A DNA stretch of 64,000 bases from Pseudomaricurvus sp033283335. Its GTDB lineage: Bacteria > Pseudomonadota > Gammaproteobacteria > Pseudomonadales > Cellvibrionaceae. Positions within the stretch are counted from its first letter, which is position 1. The number at the start of each line of letters is the position of its first letter. The notes beneath the pieces are model-generated. The model made no database searches, was not told where the DNA came from, and was given only the letters and a program-made list of their open reading frames with translations. The stretch lies in NCBI GenBank assembly GCA_033283335.1, contig JAWMQP010000001.1:496001-560000 (forward strand), given 5' to 3'. Of the stretch, positions 8,695 to 17,413 are shown one piece after another. Both the position numbers and the translations under genes were made by a program.

Positions 8695-9171
8695 CTAGAA
8701 ATCCAGCTCTTCCAGCTTTTGAATTAAGTCTTCGTGATGAGTTTTCGTTTTGAAATTATCCATCACAGCCTTCAAACGCCCGTCTTTGCCGATGATGAAC
8801 GTGGTACGAATCAGGCCCATGTATTCCTTGCCGTAGTTCTTTTTAAGCCCCCAGACTCCATATTTTTCAGCAACTGCATGATCTTCATCCGATAGCAGAT
8901 CGAAATTCAAACTCTCTTTCTCAATGAACTTTGCGAGTCTGGGGTAAGGATCAATACTGACACCGAGTACGATGGTATCCAGTTTTTTCAACGCATCCGC
9001 ACTGTCGCGCAAGCCGCAGGCCTGGGTTGTACATCCCGGGGTCATGGCTTTGGGGTAAAAATACAGCACGACATTTTTCTCCCCACGAAAGTCTTTCAAC
9101 GAGACCTTCAAGCCCTCCTGGTTCAGCAAGGTAAATGCAGGGGCTAAATTTCCAATTTTGGGGTATACCAT
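8695..9171 (-). CDS. bcp: Thioredoxin-dependent peroxiredoxin Bcp
   Basis: 158-residue atypical two-cysteine peroxiredoxin that reduces hydroperoxides. The motif MTPGCTTQACGLRDS contains the peroxidatic Cys and the resolving Cys five residues later, as in E. coli Bcp; the LLSDEDH segment is also shared. The start at 9171 is chosen over an upstream one at 9207 because GAGGA precedes it by 9 nt and the product then begins where homologues do. Monocistronic on the minus strand. Confidence 0.92.
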   Translation of the reverse strand: MVYPKIGNLAPAFTLLNQEGLKVSLKDFRGEKNVVLYFYPKAMTPGCTTQACGLRDSADALKKLDTIVLGVSIDPYPRLAKFIEKESLNFDLLSDEDHAVAEKYGVWGLKKNYGKEYMGLIRTTFIIGKDGRLKAVMDNFKTKTHHEDLIQKLEELDF

Positions 9172-9304
9172 TGCGTCTTGTCCTCGCGCTTTGAAATAAA
9201 GTCGCAATTATATCGGTTCCAAAAGAAAAAAGGCTATCACTGGAACGCAATACCATTGCTTCAGCTGCGCGGAGGGAGGGTTGTGAATCAGTCTAATGTC
9301 AGAC

Positions 9305-9811
9305 TCAACAGGCCAGTAGCGCCCAGTCACAGTGTTTATGCGATCTCAGCCCGCGTTGGCTGAGCTGGCGAACCAGTAGCTTCATATCGTCCTGGTTTAG
9401 AAAATCGCCAATTTCCAGCAAGCCACCATCGCCACACAGGGTGATGTGACATATCAGCTGAGACTCATCAGCGCCCAGTAAAATGGATAGGTGATCGCGA
9501 TTAAATCGCCACACTCTCCGGTTTTGCCCGTGGAGTTTTTGCACGGACACCCAGCGGCGCCCAATCAACAATCGCTCACTGGCCTGACAGCGGCTTTGGA
9601 CAAGGTAAAGCACACCGACAAGAAACACTGCCTCCAGAAGAATAAAAGGCACTACCAGCCAGGCCCCAATGACAATGAACAGCAAGCTAGCGCCGGTGGT
9701 GAGAAACAGGGCTACGCCGACCAGCATGGCATGGATCTGAGGAGGCAACGAGTGATTCGGTTCGAGCAACAGTGACATGCTCTCACCCTGTTCACGTAAA
9801 ATCCGGATCAT
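9305..9811 (-). CDS. DUF2244-type inner-membrane protein
   Basis: 168-residue protein with two adjacent hydrophobic helices at about 32-75 and a soluble C-terminal half containing ASERLLIGRRWVSVQ and VWRFNRDHLSILL, a layout like DUF2244 proteins that are often found near respiratory genes. GGGAG precedes the ATG. Function is not known. It stands alone between bcp and mdh. Confidence 0.6.
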   Translation of the reverse strand: MIRILREQGESMSLLLEPNHSLPPQIHAMLVGVALFLTTGASLLFIVIGAWLVVPFILLEAVFLVGVLYLVQSRCQASERLLIGRRWVSVQKLHGQNRRVWRFNRDHLSILLGADESQLICHITLCGDGGLLEIGDFLNQDDMKLLVRQLSQRGLRSHKHCDWALLAC

Positions 9812-9920
9812 GGCACTCTCCCGTTGGCTGGCCTGACTATTTTTTAGGCTAGCACCCTGTCCTGCTGTTGCTGCTATTTATCCGAATAACTACCCAAGTG
9901 GTTAATCATTTCCCTGATTT

Positions 9921-9951
9921 AAAAAAAAAGCGCGGACTGGCCGCGCTTTTT
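9921..9951 (-). terminator. Intrinsic terminator after mdh
   Basis: AGCGCGG (9929-9935) pairs with CCGCGCT (9941-9947) across a 5-nt loop. A run of nine A on the plus strand gives a T tract on the minus strand, just past the mdh stop. Confidence 0.88.
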
Positions 9952-9973
9952 GAGAACAACGAGTGAAAGCGAA

Positions 9974-10954
9974 TTAAGGCAGCAGGCTGGCTACCGCATC
10001 ACGCTCTTCTTTCAACTCCTGCTCGGTAGCTTGCATCTTGGACTTGGAGAAGTCATTCAGCTCGATACCCTGAACGATTTCCCAATCGCCATTTTTGCAC
10101 ACACATGGGTAACCGTAGATCAGGCCCTCTTCGATGCCGTAAGAACCATCGGAGAAGACGCCCATGGTGACGTAATCACCTTCAGGAGTACCCAGCGCCC
10201 AGTCGCGCATGTGGAAAATGGCGGCGTTGGCTGCAGAAGCCGCAGAAGAGGCTCCGCGAGCCTGAATGATGGCCGCACCACGCTGCTGTACAGTCGGGAT
10301 GAAATCGTTCTCGTACCAGGCCTGGTCGATCAAACCCATCGCATCTGCACCGTCAACCTTGGTGTTGTGAATGTCTGGATACTGGGTGGCAGAGTGATTA
10401 CCCCAAATAATAACGTTTTTAACGTCATTGATGGTCTTGCCGGTTTTCTCAGCCAGCTGGCTCATGGCACGGTTGTGGTCCAGACGCATCATGGCGGTGA
10501 ATTGACGTGGATTGATGTCTGGAGCGTTACGCTGAGCAATCAGGGCGTTGGTGTTGGCAGGGTTACCGACAACCAGAACCTTGATGTCACGGGAAGCATG
10601 GTCGTTGATCGCTTTACCCTGAACAGAGAAAATGGCGGCATTGGCTTCCAGCAGGTCTTTACGCTCCATGCCAGGACCGCGAGGACGAGCACCCACCAGC
10701 AGAGCGTAATCGGCATCTTTGAAGGCTACATTGGGGTCGTCAGTGCATACCATACCCGCCAACAGTGGGAAGGCGCAGTCATCCAGCTCCATGGCGACAC
10801 CTTTCAGGGCGTCCAGAGCGGGGGTGATTTCCAGCATTTGCAGAATTACAGGCTGGTCTTTGCCCAGCATTTCGCCAGCGGCAATGCGGAACAACAGGGA
10901 GTAGCTGATTTGACCGGCTGCGCCAGTCACGGCAACACGTACGGGTGCTTTCAC
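9974..10954 (-). CDS. mdh: Malate dehydrogenase
   Basis: NAD-dependent TCA cycle enzyme interconverting malate and oxaloacetate. 326 residues of the larger, cytosolic-type family. VAVTGAAGQISYSLLFRIA (6-24) is the nucleotide loop, VVGNPANTNA the cofactor segment, and WGNHSATQYPD carries the catalytic histidine. The start codon is GTG with GGAG 8-9 nt upstream. Transcribed alone: a terminator-like hairpin precedes it and an intrinsic terminator follows. Confidence 0.95.
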   Translation of the reverse strand: MKAPVRVAVTGAAGQISYSLLFRIAAGEMLGKDQPVILQMLEITPALDALKGVAMELDDCAFPLLAGMVCTDDPNVAFKDADYALLVGARPRGPGMERKDLLEANAAIFSVQGKAINDHASRDIKVLVVGNPANTNALIAQRNAPDINPRQFTAMMRLDHNRAMSQLAEKTGKTINDVKNVIIWGNHSATQYPDIHNTKVDGADAMGLIDQAWYENDFIPTVQQRGAAIIQARGASSAASAANAAIFHMRDWALGTPEGDYVTMGVFSDGSYGIEEGLIYGYPCVCKNGDWEIVQGIELNDFSKSKMQATEQELKEERDAVASLLP

Positions 10955-10977
10955 GATAAATCTCCGTTTACGCTCTA

Positions 10978-11016
10978 TGTGAAAAAAGTGACGACAGGCG
11001 AGATGAAACGCCTGTC
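10978..11016 (-). terminator. Probable terminator of the dUTPase-like gene, in the mdh leader
   Basis: GACAGGCG (10993-11000) pairs with CGCCTGTC (11009-11016), and on the minus strand six T residues follow after 5 nt. It lies 80 bp past the dUTPase-like stop and about 40 bp before the mdh start, so it could also act as an mdh leader element. Confidence 0.6.
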
Positions 11017-11096
11017 AGGCGGTGGGCCATTATAGGCAATCAGCAGAAAATTGCATCATAAACGATTCCCTGCCCGCCGCGAATGGGTTCAAGTCC

Positions 11097-11717
11097 TTAA
11101 ACAGCCTGAGCCTGGTAGCGCTCGCTCAGGACACGGTACAGTTCATTTTGGAAGTCCGGGCTTCCGGCATCCAGTGCTGCAACAGCTTCCACCAGATGCT
11201 CATTATCCTCTTTACCCCCCCAGAGTTTCACATAGGAGCCGTCTTGATAACCGTGATCTTGACGGAAAAAGTTAAGGACGTTCTTTCCCACGTAGCCTTT
11301 AAACAGGGTATCAAAATCCATGGCAATGCCGGCCATCAAGCGACCGAACTCGGCCACCGAAAAGCTCTGCCGAGTCAGCACGTCGGCGGCAAACCGCTCC
11401 AGATCCCGGCGAAAGTCAGCCTCGTCTGTCGCAACAACCAATTGTTGTTCCACTTGAGCGGCAATTTCAGATCTTTCCAGGCCCGATTGCAGCAAAATGC
11501 TGAGACCAAAATGCCAGATATCAATCAATTCCAGTTGTACCTGCTCTACATCAGGCGTCTGCTTTTTCCACCACTTCCAGCCGTAATGGTCAAGCAACTC
11601 GCCACACTCAATCCAAATAGCCCGATACCACTCAAAACCCTGTTCCTGCCACTGGGCATGAACTTTGGTGTTCATGCTGTCCTGTAAGTCGAGCATGGTC
11701 ATTATTTGTTGCCGCAT
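11097..11717 (-). CDS. Dimeric (all-alpha) dUTP diphosphatase-like protein
   Basis: 206-residue protein of the dUTPase_2/MazG-like all-alpha NTP pyrophosphatase group. The metal-binding helix pairs are visible as WIECGELLDHYGWKWWKK and QVQLELIDIWHF; FKGYVGKNVLNFFRQDHGY near the C terminus is the typical closing helix. It should hydrolyse dUTP (and dUDP) to dUMP. The start at 11717 is preferred because AGAGG lies just upstream. This is a non-homologous replacement for the trimeric Dut, whose presence elsewhere is unknown. Confidence 0.8.
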   Translation of the reverse strand: MRQQIMTMLDLQDSMNTKVHAQWQEQGFEWYRAIWIECGELLDHYGWKWWKKQTPDVEQVQLELIDIWHFGLSILLQSGLERSEIAAQVEQQLVVATDEADFRRDLERFAADVLTRQSFSVAEFGRLMAGIAMDFDTLFKGYVGKNVLNFFRQDHGYQDGSYVKLWGGKEDNEHLVEAVAALDAGSPDFQNELYRVLSERYQAQAV

Positions 11718-11932
11718 TCGCCAGCCTCTTTGTCTGTGATTGATCTGCAATGACGTTGTCAGCCGCGCATATTACCAAACCTGGCGCCCCGTGGCAGCTT
11801 CCAGCGGCTATTGCCAACGAGACCTCCCTGGTCAAAAACCAATCAGCGTGCAACACAATGGTCACGAAAGCATCATATGTCCGTCATATGCGCAACCTAG
11901 TCTGGCACTGAGTTATACCGAGGGTATTGCTT

Positions 11933-12463
11933 ATGAAACTCTTACAAAATTTGCACAATTACGATTTGTACACCTTTGATTGGTGCTTGCGACGTCGCCA
12001 CCGGCAGCAAATGACAAAGGCCAGTCGCTGGGTATCCCGCACGGCTGACGGTCACCTGTACCTATTGGCCGCTCTGATTTTGTTTATGTATGAACTCTAT
12101 GCGGTTTGCATTCTGCTACTGACCGCTTTTGGGATTGAGCGCAGCTGTTACTTTTTGCTGAAATCTCACTTCCGACGCAACCGACCGCCTCAGGCCATAC
12201 CGGGTTTTCAGAGCGTGGTGCAACCCAGTGACCAGTTCAGCTTTCCGTCAGGTCACACATCAGCGGCGTTCCTGATAGCAACCCTGTCTCATCAGCTTCT
12301 GCCTGGCAGCGGTTGGTTGCTGTACCCGTGGGCTACCAGCGTGGGAGCTTCCCGCGTACTGCTCGGGGTTCATTTCCCCACCGACACCGTTGCCGGAGCC
12401 CTGCTGGGGCACAGCCTGGCTTTGGTGAGCATTACCTTAATGGAAACCTCAGGAGTTTTATGA
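11933..12463 (+). CDS. PAP2-family membrane phosphatase
   Basis: 176-residue inner-membrane phosphatase with all three PAP2 motifs: KSHFRRNRPP, FSFPSGHTSAAF and GASRVLLGVHFPTD. It probably dephosphorylates a lipid phosphate or pyrophosphate such as phosphatidic acid or undecaprenyl pyrophosphate. The ATG at 11933 has GAGGG 8 nt upstream; an in-frame TTG lies 6 nt earlier. Its stop overlaps the start of the glycosyltransferase gene (ATGA), so the two are translationally coupled. Confidence 0.85.
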   Translation: MKLLQNLHNYDLYTFDWCLRRRHRQQMTKASRWVSRTADGHLYLLAALILFMYELYAVCILLLTAFGIERSCYFLLKSHFRRNRPPQAIPGFQSVVQPSDQFSFPSGHTSAAFLIATLSHQLLPGSGWLLYPWATSVGASRVLLGVHFPTDTVAGALLGHSLALVSITLMETSGVL

Positions 12464-13515
12464 AGCTACTTTATGGCGTTCAAGGGACCGGAAATGGTCA
12501 CATAAGCCGAGCCCGAGCCATGAATCATCACTTGATCAACACAGACCTCGAAGTAGATTACCTCTTCTCTGGTCGCCAGCGGGACCTCTACTTCGATATG
12601 GACTGCTTTGGCAACTGGCAATGCCATGAAGGCTTCAGCTTTGTAACCCATGCCGGCAAAATCGATGCTCTTTCAACCCTAAAACGCAACAGCCTGAGGC
12701 GACTTATACGGGATATCCGCCAGCTGGATCTTTCCACTTACGATTTGGTGCTGTCAGATTTTGAGCCCATTTCAGCCTGGGCCGCCAAACTCCAGCGCAT
12801 TCCCTGCATTACCCTCGGGCATCAGTACGCGTTCCAGCACAACATTCCCATCGAAGGTGCCTCCTGGCTATCGAAAGCAGTGATTCGCCACTTTGCTCCC
12901 GGCCAGGAACAACTGGGTTTGCACTGGCATCATTTTGACCAGCCCATCCTGCCCCCCATTCTCGACTTGTCAGACGTTTATGAAAAATCGACACAAGATA
13001 TGATTCTGGTCTATCTGGGATTTGAGAATCCTGACCAGGTAATTCCATTACTGCAACAATTCCCTACAGTTCAGTTTGTCTATTACGGTGAATTCGATGC
13101 GCCCAGTGAACAACAAAATGTCAGTTTAAGACCCTTAAGTGTTAGCGGTTTTCGGCGGGATTTGCACTGCTGTCAGGGCGTCATCTGTAATGCGGGCTTT
13201 GAGCTGGCCAGCGAAGCTCTGCAGCTGGGCAAGCGTTTACTGGTAAAACCCTTGCATGGGCAAATGGAACAACTTTCCAATGCCCTGGCGCTGGAGCAAC
13301 TGGATCTCGGCAGTCGAATGCAGCAATTGTCCGCTGCAGCCATCGAGGAATGGCTAAAAGTGCCCTCCGCTCCGCACTGTCATTACCCCGATGTGGCCAA
13401 GGCTATTGTCGACTGGCTAACCAGTCACGAGCGGGGATCGGTCAAAGATCTCGCCAACAGTCTTTGGCAACAAGCCAAAGTCGTCGGCCGCTCCCAGAGC
13501 AACTTTTCTTGCTGA
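12460..13515 (+). CDS. MJ1255/VC2487-family glycosyltransferase
   Basis: 351-residue GT-B-fold protein beginning MKLLYGVQGTGNGHISRARA, the typical N terminus of this conserved family (short loop, then GHxxRA). The C-terminal half has VICNAGFELASEALQLGKRLLVKP, the nucleotide-sugar binding segment related to UDP-glycosyltransferases. AGGAG precedes the ATG by 5 nt, and the start overlaps the PAP2 stop. The partner suggests glycosylation of a lipid or polyprenol intermediate at the membrane; the substrate is unknown. Confidence 0.8.
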   Translation: MKLLYGVQGTGNGHISRARAMNHHLINTDLEVDYLFSGRQRDLYFDMDCFGNWQCHEGFSFVTHAGKIDALSTLKRNSLRRLIRDIRQLDLSTYDLVLSDFEPISAWAAKLQRIPCITLGHQYAFQHNIPIEGASWLSKAVIRHFAPGQEQLGLHWHHFDQPILPPILDLSDVYEKSTQDMILVYLGFENPDQVIPLLQQFPTVQFVYYGEFDAPSEQQNVSLRPLSVSGFRRDLHCCQGVICNAGFELASEALQLGKRLLVKPLHGQMEQLSNALALEQLDLGSRMQQLSAAAIEEWLKVPSAPHCHYPDVAKAIVDWLTSHERGSVKDLANSLWQQAKVVGRSQSNFSC

Positions 13516-13532
13516 CGACTCCCCCGCTTCCA

Positions 13533-14306
13533 TCAGGCTTTATGAAACAGCCGATGGAAGTTTTCGCCGGTGATTCCACACAATTTTTCAAAACTGATGC
13601 CTTTTAGGTCGGCAATAAATTCAGCCACCTCCCGGACAAAAGCTGGCTCATTGGGTTTGCCTCGATAAGGTACTGGCGCCAGGTACGGCGAGTCTGTTTC
13701 TACCAGCAATCGATCGAGAGGCATCTTGCGAGCCACTTCCCGTAGCTCCTCGGCATTTTTGAAGGTCACAATCCCAGACAGTGAAATGTAATAATTCATA
13801 TCCATGGCCGCCGCAGCCATCTCCCAACTTTCGGTAAAGCAGTGCAAGACACCGGCGGATTCCTGACCGCCGAATTCCCTGATCAAGTCCAGAGTATCCT
13901 GCCGCGCATCACGGGTGTGCACAATCACAGGCAAGCTGGCATTGGCAGCTGCTCGCAGATGTGTAGCGAAGCTTTCTTGCTGCACAGCTTTGCTTTCGTC
14001 GCTGTAGTAGTAATCGAGTCCGGTTTCCCCCAGAGCAACCACTTTCGGGTGGGATCCCCAGTCCTGCAACTGCTGCTCAGTGACCAGCCCCCGCTCTACA
14101 TCCAGCGGATGCACACCAACCGAAGCAACCACATCGTCAAATTTCTCGGCGATGGCCATGACCGCTTCGCGATTGTCGACACTGATACCGACACACAGCA
14201 TCTTACCTACTCCTCGCTCCTGTGCCGCCGCCAATGCAGCGGAAAGATCCCCCTGGTATTTATCCAGTTTTAAGCGATCCAGGTGGCAATGTGAGTCAAC
14301 GAGCAT
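13533..14306 (-). CDS. TatD-family metal-dependent hydrolase/DNase
   Basis: 257-residue amidohydrolase-fold protein. The first metal-binding motif is DSHCHLDRL (4-12), and the family blocks ALGETGLDYYYSDES, PVIVHTRDA and LLVETDSPYLAP follow. Family members are 3'-5' exonucleases active on DNA and RNA. In the Pseudomonas arrangement this gene follows pilZ, as here, but a terminator separates them. AGAGG precedes the start. Confidence 0.9.
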   Translation of the reverse strand: MLVDSHCHLDRLKLDKYQGDLSAALAAAQERGVGKMLCVGISVDNREAVMAIAEKFDDVVASVGVHPLDVERGLVTEQQLQDWGSHPKVVALGETGLDYYYSDESKAVQQESFATHLRAAANASLPVIVHTRDARQDTLDLIREFGGQESAGVLHCFTESWEMAAAAMDMNYYISLSGIVTFKNAEELREVARKMPLDRLLVETDSPYLAPVPYRGKPNEPAFVREVAEFIADLKGISFEKLCGITGENFHRLFHKA

Positions 14307-14364
14307 ATTAAACCTCTAAACAATTCGATGGTTTTCGGCAGAACAAACTCCATTTGAACTAACG

Positions 14365-14390
14365 AAAAAGGCCAGGTAATCCTGGCCTTT
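14365..14390 (-). terminator. Intrinsic terminator after pilZ
   Basis: AAAGGCCAGG / CCTGGCCTTT stem (14367-14376 and 14381-14390) with loop TAAT and a T run on the minus strand. It lies between pilZ and tatD and marks the end of the fab-holB-pilZ operon. Confidence 0.88.
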
Positions 14391-14455
14391 GACTTGATGG
14401 CGCACACGGCTGTTTACACCGCAGTTGATATAACGCCTTCCGTAAGGGCTGATGT

Positions 14456-14809
14456 TTACATGGTATGGGTTGGCCGATCCGACTCCAGTGACCCAGCCAG
14501 ATAAGTCTCAATTTTCTTGGCTGCAGTATCATCCTGGTCACTGAATTGTACGCCTACCCCGGCAGCCCGATTTCCCTGAGCCCCCTTGGGAGTGACCCAC
14601 ACCACTTTGCCCGCAACCGGAATTTTTTCCGGTTCATCCATCAGGTTCAAAAGCATGAACACCTCATCCCCCAGCTTGTAATTTTTGCTGGTCGGAATAA
14701 ACAGGCCACCATTTTGCACAAACGGCATATACGCCGCGTAGAGTACCGCTTTATCCTTGATGGTCAATGACAGGATGCCATTGCGCATCCCACCGCCTAT
14801 ACCTTGCAT
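14456..14809 (-). CDS. pilZ: PilZ-domain protein
   Basis: 117-residue single-domain PilZ protein of the type IV pilus biogenesis type. The block NGGLFIPTSKNYKLGDEVFM and GNRAAGVGVQF are characteristic. In Pseudomonas the orthologue is needed for twitching motility and lacks the usual RxxxR c-di-GMP motif; no such motif is evident here either. The ATG at 14809 has AAAGG 9 nt upstream; a TTG lies 9 nt earlier. It follows holB in the same direction. Confidence 0.88.
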   Translation of the reverse strand: MQGIGGGMRNGILSLTIKDKAVLYAAYMPFVQNGGLFIPTSKNYKLGDEVFMLLNLMDEPEKIPVAGKVVWVTPKGAQGNRAAGVGVQFSDQDDTAAKKIETYLAGSLESDRPTHTM

Positions 14810-14851
14810 ACTGGCCAACCTTTAAGTATTTATGAGTCCATCTCCAAAGGA

Positions 14852-15919
14852 CTAAACTAATCCATTCACCATCTGCTGTCTACTCTGGGTAAGTACGGCA
14901 GACTGGCGCAGCAATGCGTGACAATCCAGCATCAGCTCCTCAAGCAACAATTGCTTGTTGGGATTGGCATTGCTCAAAAGCTGTCGTTTTACCGCTACCA
15001 GCTTGTCCCAAAAGCGATAGGCGATGGCAGACGGGGTACCTGCCAGCAGGTACTGCACCTGTTTTTCCGGGTGTTCATCCTGGCCTGCCTGAACTTCCAG
15101 CCCTGCCAATTGCTGACGCATGGCTTGCTGCAGCCATTGCATTAACGCTTCAAGTACCAGCAGAGGCTCACCTCGCTGAACATCGTTCGCCAGCTCGAGC
15201 GGGGATTGTTTGCCATAGGCGACCGCCAGCAACCCGCTGGCCAGGCTCTGCCGCTGCTCCAGCAAGTCGCCATTGAGCAGTTCCAGCGCTTTCAAGGGCG
15301 CACCAGATGCGCACTCCAGCAAGTAATCGGGGTCCTGCCCCACCGCCAGCGGCGTCAACCAGGCGAGGCTTTGTCCCCGCTCAGGAAGAGCGAACTCCAG
15401 CAGCTGGCAACGGCTGCGAATGGTGGCCATGACTTGGCTGGGAGCATGGCTGACAAGTATCAACAAGCTGTTACCTGAGGGTTCCTCGAGGGATTTCAAG
15501 AGGGCGTTGGCGGCATTGATATTGAGGTTTTCAGCCGGTTCAATCAAGACCACTTTACGTCCACCCTGCTGGGAGGTCTTGGCAATAAATTCTGTCAGCC
15601 CCCGAACCTGGTCGATTTTTATCACTCGACTGCCGGACTCGGGCTGCAACACCGCAAAATCCGGGTGAGTCGTGGCCAGGTTCAGCTCACACCCCTTGCA
15701 GCGGCCACAGGGCACTCTGTTTACGGGCGACAGGCACAACAAATAATGACCCAGTGCACGGGCAAAGTGGGTTTTCCCGATTCCTTTGGGTCCCGCCAAC
15801 AACAACGCGTGAGGCAATTTTTGATCGGCGACCTGCTGGCACAGGCGCTGCCACTGGGAGTTTTGCCAGCTGTAGGCAAATGCCAGGCTGTTGGGGGGTG
15901 TTTCGTCTTCGTTACTCAT
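14852..15919 (-). CDS. holB: DNA polymerase III delta' subunit
   Basis: 355-residue clamp-loader subunit. The Walker A-like AGPKGIGKTHFARAL is followed by a four-cysteine zinc module (CGRCKGCELN plus an upstream Cys) and the SRC-type motif in TIRSRCQLLEF. It is part of the gamma complex that loads the beta clamp. The ATG at 15919 (MSNEDETPPN) is preferred over an upstream extension that lacks homologous character. It sits between tmk and pilZ in the family's usual order, but the rluA gene on the opposite strand interrupts the run. Confidence 0.9.
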   Translation of the reverse strand: MSNEDETPPNSLAFAYSWQNSQWQRLCQQVADQKLPHALLLAGPKGIGKTHFARALGHYLLCLSPVNRVPCGRCKGCELNLATTHPDFAVLQPESGSRVIKIDQVRGLTEFIAKTSQQGGRKVVLIEPAENLNINAANALLKSLEEPSGNSLLILVSHAPSQVMATIRSRCQLLEFALPERGQSLAWLTPLAVGQDPDYLLECASGAPLKALELLNGDLLEQRQSLASGLLAVAYGKQSPLELANDVQRGEPLLVLEALMQWLQQAMRQQLAGLEVQAGQDEHPEKQVQYLLAGTPSAIAYRFWDKLVAVKRQLLSNANPNKQLLLEELMLDCHALLRQSAVLTQSRQQMVNGLV

Positions 15920-16087
15920 ATAATGACCAGTGCCCAGTTTGCGTGTACCACGACAGCGCAAGCTTACCAACCGACCTCACTTTTTGCGATAATTTCTACT
16001 TTCCAGCCAACCTTCTTTTTCACGCTACTTTCGCAGGGCAAGATTTTGACAGTCCTTTCAACAGAACTAGCCACAGGCAAGACCATT

Positions 16088-16723
16088 GTGACACCTACCA
16101 TCAAGGTGCATTACCAGGATTCAGACCTGCTGATCGTCGACAAACCTGCAGGCCTGCTGACGGTACCTGGACGGGGGACCGACAAGCAGGACTGCCTGAT
16201 CAACCGGCTACTGCCCAGTCACCCCAACAGTCGAATCGTTCACCGGCTGGACATGGCCACATCCGGCCTCGTTATCATTGCCCAAAATATTCACGCTTTG
16301 CGCGCCTTGAGTCGGCAGTTTGAACAGCGCCAGATCGACAAAGAATACACCGCGGTAGTGACCGGTCTGGTCGAACCCGATGCAGGAGAAGTGAACCTGC
16401 CCCTGATTTGTGACTGGCCCAACCGCCCGTTGCAGAAAGTCTGCCATGAGACCGGTAAACACGCCCTCACCCGATTTCAAGTGCTGGCGCGGGATACGCA
16501 GCGCCAACACAGCCGGCTAAAGTTAAAACCAATCACCGGCCGATCTCATCAGCTGCGGGTACATATGCTGTCACTGGGTCACGCCATCCTCGGCGATGAA
16601 TTTTACGCCAGCGGCCAGGCCCGCACAGCCTCAAGCCGACTGTTGCTACATGCCAGCCACTTGCGTCTGCAACAGCCCCTGACCGGGACGTTGATTGAAG
16701 TCCAGTCAGCAGCGGAGTTTTAG
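16088..16723 (+). CDS. rluA: tRNA/23S rRNA pseudouridine synthase RluA
   Basis: Forms pseudouridine at tRNA position 32 and 23S rRNA position 746. From the GTG at 16088 it is 211 residues and aligns over its whole length with E. coli RluA: DKPAGLLTVPGR, the catalytic HRLDMATSGL, LPLICDWPNRPLQKVC, LKPITGRSHQLRVHM and ILGDEFYAS. The GTG lacks a strong ribosome-binding site; a TTG at 16046 with AGGG upstream is an alternative. The gene is convergent with tmk and divergent from holB, splitting the tmk-holB neighbourhood. Confidence 0.9.
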   Translation: MTPTIKVHYQDSDLLIVDKPAGLLTVPGRGTDKQDCLINRLLPSHPNSRIVHRLDMATSGLVIIAQNIHALRALSRQFEQRQIDKEYTAVVTGLVEPDAGEVNLPLICDWPNRPLQKVCHETGKHALTRFQVLARDTQRQHSRLKLKPITGRSHQLRVHMLSLGHAILGDEFYASGQARTASSRLLLHASHLRLQQPLTGTLIEVQSAAEF

Positions 16724-16729
16724 CGGGAA

Positions 16730-17356
16730 TCAATCCGCCAGTAACGCCTCCAGAATACGCTCTATATCAGCCTGCACTGCCGGCAAATCCTGTCCTGCAT
16801 CGACTACCCGGTAGCGTTGCGGGCAGGCCTGAATCCGTTGCTGATACCCAGAGCGTACCCGCTCAAAAAAGCCCACCGCTTCCGTTTCAAAACGATCCAG
16901 CTCAGCCCGCTGCCCCGCTCGGGTTAAGCCCGTTTCCACATCGATATCCAGGACAATGGTCAGGTCTGGGCGCAAACTGCCCTGCACCAGGTTTTCCAAA
17001 GTTTCAATTAACTCCAGAGACAGCCCCCTGCCCGCCCCCTGATAGGCGTAAGTGGCATCCGTGAAACGATCACTCAATACCCATTCGCCGTTTGCCAGTG
17101 CCGGCAAAATCACCTGGTGTAAATGTTGCGCTCGAGCCGCAAACACCAGCAGTAACTCGGCCTTTTCATCCACCGCTTCTTCACGACGCGCCAGCAGCAG
17201 CTCACGTACCTGTTCCGCCAGGGGTGTACCACCCGGCTCACGGGTTACTCGCAAAGGCACCCCACGTTTCTGCAAATAATCCTGAATGAATTTCAGGTTG
17301 GTGGTTTTTCCTACCCCCTCAGTACCTTCAAGGGTAATAAATTTGCCTGCTGCCAA
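16730..17356 (-). CDS. tmk: Thymidylate kinase
   Basis: Phosphorylates dTMP to dTDP. 208 residues when started at the TTG at 17356, which has CAGGAG 6 nt upstream and gives the standard N terminus just before KFITLEGTEGVGKTT (P-loop). DRFTDATYAYQGAGRG is the Mg/substrate block. An ATG at 17404 would add 16 residues without clear homology. It follows mltG by about 60 bp and is convergent with rluA. Confidence 0.9.
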   Translation of the reverse strand: MAAGKFITLEGTEGVGKTTNLKFIQDYLQKRGVPLRVTREPGGTPLAEQVRELLLARREEAVDEKAELLLVFAARAQHLHQVILPALANGEWVLSDRFTDATYAYQGAGRGLSLELIETLENLVQGSLRPDLTIVLDIDVETGLTRAGQRAELDRFETEAVGFFERVRSGYQQRIQACPQRYRVVDAGQDLPAVQADIERILEALLAD

Positions 17357-17413
17357 GTGTGGCTCCTGTGTTGAATTGGAGTGAATGCCTGCCACGAATG
17401 GCAAAAAGCGTCT

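Noticed and set aside
9950..11035. 361-codon open frame antisense to mdh
   Set aside because: Shadow of mdh; it also runs through the mdh terminator.
16088..16723. rluA as a recently inserted foreign gene in the holB-tmk cluster
   Set aside because: Codon use and gene density match the neighbours, and no flanking repeats or mobile genes are present, so there is no sign of recent transfer.
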